Assembly (NCBI GenBank): GCA_003818595.1
Contig: RPQV01000189.1
Location: 1 to 6,825 of the forward strand
Direction: 5' to 3'
DNA from: Calditrichota bacterium
GTDB taxonomy: Bacteria > Zhuqueibacterota > Zhuqueibacteria > Residuimicrobiales > Krinioviventaceae
DNA length: 6,825 bases
In this document: positions 4,512 to 6,825 of the stretch, in pieces
Layout: every line of letters begins with the position of its first letter
Position numbering within the stretch: position 1 is the stretch's first letter
The notes under the pieces: model-generated
Database searches by the model: none
What the model was told of the DNA's origin: nothing
What the model saw: only the letters and a program-made list of their open reading frames with translations
Translations under genes and position numbers: made by a program

Positions 4512-6083
4512 TTATCGTTGCGGTCTGGCCTGCTTGTACATGGCTTCCGGTTCCTGTTGTTCCCGGCTCTTTCTGGGTTTTATGCGCGGATCCAAGGTCG
4601 CCTGCGTTATTTGGGGTCCATATGCGATCTTGAGAATCTTTTGCAGTCGTTGAGGGACTTGTCCCATAGTTAATTCCGGAACATTATAATTGATGATGAA
4701 ATTTTTATAAAAATCGGGATCTTTTTGCGGCAAAATAAATGGCTTGTAAATGACACCTTTGTCGTCTACATAGGCAAAATAGGGACGTCCCAATAGGGTG
4801 TCATAGCGCTTGCTGGTGAAAACAAACCAACGGCTGTTGCTTGACCAACTGTGAAAACTGTCCGTTTCCTCGCTGTTGATGGCCAACGGCCAATAATTGC
4901 CGCTTGCTACATCCAGCATATATAAATCACTTTGTTGATGATAAATGGGAAAACTGCCATAAGTTGACATGCAAAAGAGGACATATTTACCATCGGGAGA
5001 AGGTCTGGGAATGATGACGCTTAATCCCAACTTGGACGCCGGAATGACGGTTTCAAGATCACTCCATTCATCCCGCTCCACATCGTAAGCGACGCGCATC
5101 AGATCATAGCGGATTTCGTTCCAGCGCAAATCTTGAGTGATCGGATCCACATAGGAATCCAGATTATCCGCCGCGCAAAAATATAAATGGCGGCCGTCTG
5201 CCGACCACGCTGGAAAAGTCTCCATGCGTTCGACATCAGCGATCAAGGGTGATGCGGTGATCATATTTTTTTCGATATTATACACCACCAGATCCGAATT
5301 ACGATCCAAAACATCACGGCTCTCACCAAGGAAATGATAGAACATGGTCAGATCATTGACAGAAAAGGCCAGCATCTTGGCATTCGGATGCCAGGACGGA
5401 TAGGCGCCGCCTTTATTGAACTCGGTCTTTAAATTGACCTTGCTCCACTGCCCATTCACAGACAGATAGGTTCCCGATGCCGCTCCGGTGCGCATGTGGA
5501 AAATCATGTTCAGGGGATTATTGAGACAAAAATTATGACAGTTCATGCAGTTGCCGTCTGTCATCACGTTGGTCATGATCGGTTTTTGTTCAAACGATTC
5601 CAGATCGCGCTGATAAATCCCCATCTTGTTCCAATATTGAAACGCCGGATTGATGAGCCGATAGACCATATGCGAATCGATCTCTTCCTCGGCGATTCTG
5701 TTAGTGATCGTTCGAAATTGGCGCCATTTGTTATGAGAGTCGCGCACCCAAATATCCACATGCAGCGATTGGCCGCGATTGGCATGTAAAAGCGTTTTCC
5801 ATTTCATCGGCGGGAAACAGATCTTGCCGTCGTGAGATTCAATACGAATCGACGATCCGTTTTCCCCATGGAGACTGACGAGAAAAGATTTGCCGGGTTC
5901 GTTGATGCGGAAATTCAACGGCGCAATGTTGGGAGGGATGACAACTCCGCTATAATCGGGATCAATCCGCGCCTCTCGAGCCGTCGGCTCTGCAGCGGTC
6001 GACGGAATTTTAGGGGCCGAACAACCATAAAACCAAAGGATGGATATACAATAACAAGCCGATAATCTGATCAAATTTTTCAT
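4512..6083 (-). CDS. PD40/TolB-like beta-propeller lipoprotein with a c-type haem motif
   Basis: A 523-residue exported protein. A short positive N-terminus and hydrophobic segment (about 4-19) end in FYGC, a non-classical lipobox with lipidated Cys21. The motif YSGVVIPPNIAPLNFRI (44-60) opens an N-terminal beta-rich domain. A single CxxCH (C179-M-N-C182-H183) with an extra Cys186 predicts one covalently bound haem, which would require cytochrome c maturation outside the cytoplasm. At least four PD40 (WD40-like) repeats follow, near 226-243 (YPSWHPNAKMLAFS), 288-306 (FPAWSADGRHLYF), 359-376 (PRPSPDGKYVLF) and 409-426 (HSWSSNSRWFVFTS), forming a partial or complete propeller. The C-terminus is charged (about 500-523). 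Bacteroidota relatives, as I recall, are annotated as TolB-family or cytochrome c biogenesis proteins; their function is not established. The ATG at 6083 has GGAGG 7 bases upstream. The gene starts 14 bases after the DUF6057-like stop, so the two are likely coupled. Confidence 0.82.
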   Translation of the reverse strand: MKNLIRLSACYCISILWFYGCSAPKIPSTAAEPTAREARIDPDYSGVVIPPNIAPLNFRINEPGKSFLVSLHGENGSSIRIESHDGKICFPPMKWKTLLHANRGQSLHVDIWVRDSHNKWRQFRTITNRIAEEEIDSHMVYRLINPAFQYWNKMGIYQRDLESFEQKPIMTNVMTDGNCMNCHNFCLNNPLNMIFHMRTGAASGTYLSVNGQWSKVNLKTEFNKGGAYPSWHPNAKMLAFSVNDLTMFYHFLGESRDVLDRNSDLVVYNIEKNMITASPLIADVERMETFPAWSADGRHLYFCAADNLDSYVDPITQDLRWNEIRYDLMRVAYDVERDEWSDLETVIPASKLGLSVIIPRPSPDGKYVLFCMSTYGSFPIYHQQSDLYMLDVASGNYWPLAINSEETDSFHSWSSNSRWFVFTSKRYDTLLGRPYFAYVDDKGVIYKPFILPQKDPDFYKNFIINYNVPELTMGQVPQRLQKILKIAYGPQITQATLDPRIKPRKSREQQEPEAMYKQARPQR

Positions 6084-6097
6084 ATCCTCTCCTCCGG

Positions 6098-6825
6098 TTA
6101 ATCCTCTTTTCCGAGTGAATGAAAAAGGAGGTAATACCAGTAGGTATTATTGAATGACGCTTCAAACAGGTATTGGGCATTCTGCAGGTTTTTTCGATTT
6201 TTGGCATATAGGTTTTGAAACTCTTTGAATTGCGTCAGAACATCGTTATTCGGTCTGAATGCCGGCCACTCGTCATCTGTTTCAGCTGTCTGCGTCAGAT
6301 AAAAGACCAGAGCTTCCTGATAGTGGCGCGGCAGCATCCCCATGCGCAGCAGACCCTGATTTTTCACCGCATCCGCAAACTGCTTCAATTGTTTCCTCAT
6401 CAACAGGTCTGCCAGCATATAGTCGCGAGCGAATTGATTCTCCGGATTTTGGGCCAGCAGGATTTGCAGATCCTTTTCGGGATAGTCATTGAAGGTGAGT
6501 GCATCGTGATCCACTCGGCTTTTAATCAGACTGCTCAAATAGGGATCTGAAGCGATCGGTTTTTGACCGCTCCAAAATGGACGGAAACGCAATGCCCATT
6601 TTTTATGAAACAGCGTTTTTTCCAACTTACGGAAATAGAGTTCGGCAGCCTGGCGATGATCATAAATGAGATAAGTCAAGGCAAGACGTTGAACGTTCCA
6701 GACCGATTCACCGCGCACTGAAGCCGCCTCATGCGCCCATCGTTTGGCCTCATTAAAATGTCCCAGATCAAAATAAAGATCGCTGTGAACCAACGGCGAT
6801 ACCGTGCCGTAATCGTGCGGCAAAA
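6098..6825 (-). CDS. DUF6057-like protein, C-terminal part (5' end outside window)
   Basis: At least 241 residues are visible and the frame is open to the right edge; the TTG at 6823 is almost certainly an internal Leu codon, not a start. The visible part is alpha-helical and TPR-like: LVHSDLYFDLGHFNEAKRWA, then SVWNVQRLALTYLIYDHRQAAELYFRKL, then FARDYMLADLLMRKQLKQF, then a tail that includes PRHYQEALVFYL and ends ...NTYWYYLLFHSLGKED. This pattern resembles the C-terminal region of DUF6057 proteins, which in Bacteroidota carry membrane helices at the N-terminus and which I recall next to PD40 lipoprotein genes. If so, the missing N-terminal half would be membrane-spanning. Function unknown; the helical repeats suggest protein-protein contact, perhaps with the adjacent lipoprotein. 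The TAA at 6100-6098 is 14 bases from the next gene, whose ribosome binding site begins in this gap, so this is the upstream member of the operon. Confidence 0.65.
   Translation of the reverse strand, partial: LPHDYGTVSPLVHSDLYFDLGHFNEAKRWAHEAASVRGESVWNVQRLALTYLIYDHRQAAELYFRKLEKTLFHKKWALRFRPFWSGQKPIASDPYLSSLIKSRVDHDALTFNDYPEKDLQILLAQNPENQFARDYMLADLLMRKQLKQFADAVKNQGLLRMGMLPRHYQEALVFYLTQTAETDDEWPAFRPNNDVLTQFKEFQNLYAKNRKNLQNAQYLFEASFNNTYWYYLLFHSLGKED

Noticed and set aside
6821..6823. TTG at 6823 as the start of the DUF6057-like gene
   Set aside because: The frame is open to the window edge and family proteins have a large N-terminal part before this region; no Shine-Dalgarno sequence can be examined.

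Overview
The window looks like chromosomal DNA from an anaerobic or facultatively anaerobic bacterium with moderate GC content, probably of the FCB group (Bacteroidota, Calditrichota, KSB1 and relatives). The lineage call rests on two neighbouring genes on the minus strand: a PD40-propeller lipoprotein with a CxxCH haem motif and a DUF6057-like protein. I recall this pair mainly from Bacteroidota-type genomes. The genetic code appears standard, since TAA, TAG and TGA all end genes here. No tRNA, rRNA, CRISPR array or transposase is visible.

Layout. (1) 1-402, minus: a Crp/Fnr-family regulator that runs off the left edge and carries an in-frame TAA in its cyclic-nucleotide-binding-like domain, after which the family sequence resumes in the same frame. 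(2) 403-1077: a 675-base non-coding stretch with a perfect 21-bp palindrome (506-526), a 271-bp element with long imperfect inverted-repeat ends (560-830), and two FNR-type boxes (984-997 and 1010-1023). (3) 1078-1890, plus: a two-domain ferredoxin-like iron-sulfur protein starting at TTG. (4) 2121-2612, plus: ferritin with a complete ferroxidase site. (5) 2690-3265, plus: an ECF sigma factor with no anti-sigma gene after it. (6) 3274-3303: a bidirectional terminator closing both convergent gene sets. (7) 3302-6825, minus: an apparent operon transcribed from the right edge leftward, in the order DUF6057-like protein (partial), CxxCH/PD40 lipoprotein, RidA-fold chorismatase-like enzyme.

How the parts may work together. 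The left half reads as redox and iron handling: a Crp/Fnr regulator, an iron-sulfur protein behind an exact FNR-consensus box, an iron-storage ferritin and a stress-type sigma factor. The right half combines an envelope-anchored predicted haem protein, a TPR-like protein and an enzyme resembling FkbO/Hyg5/XanB2 chorismatases. If the enzyme is active it would link chorismate (3-hydroxybenzoate or a dihydrodiol) to an envelope process. That operon and the inverted-repeat element are the parts least explained by known systems.
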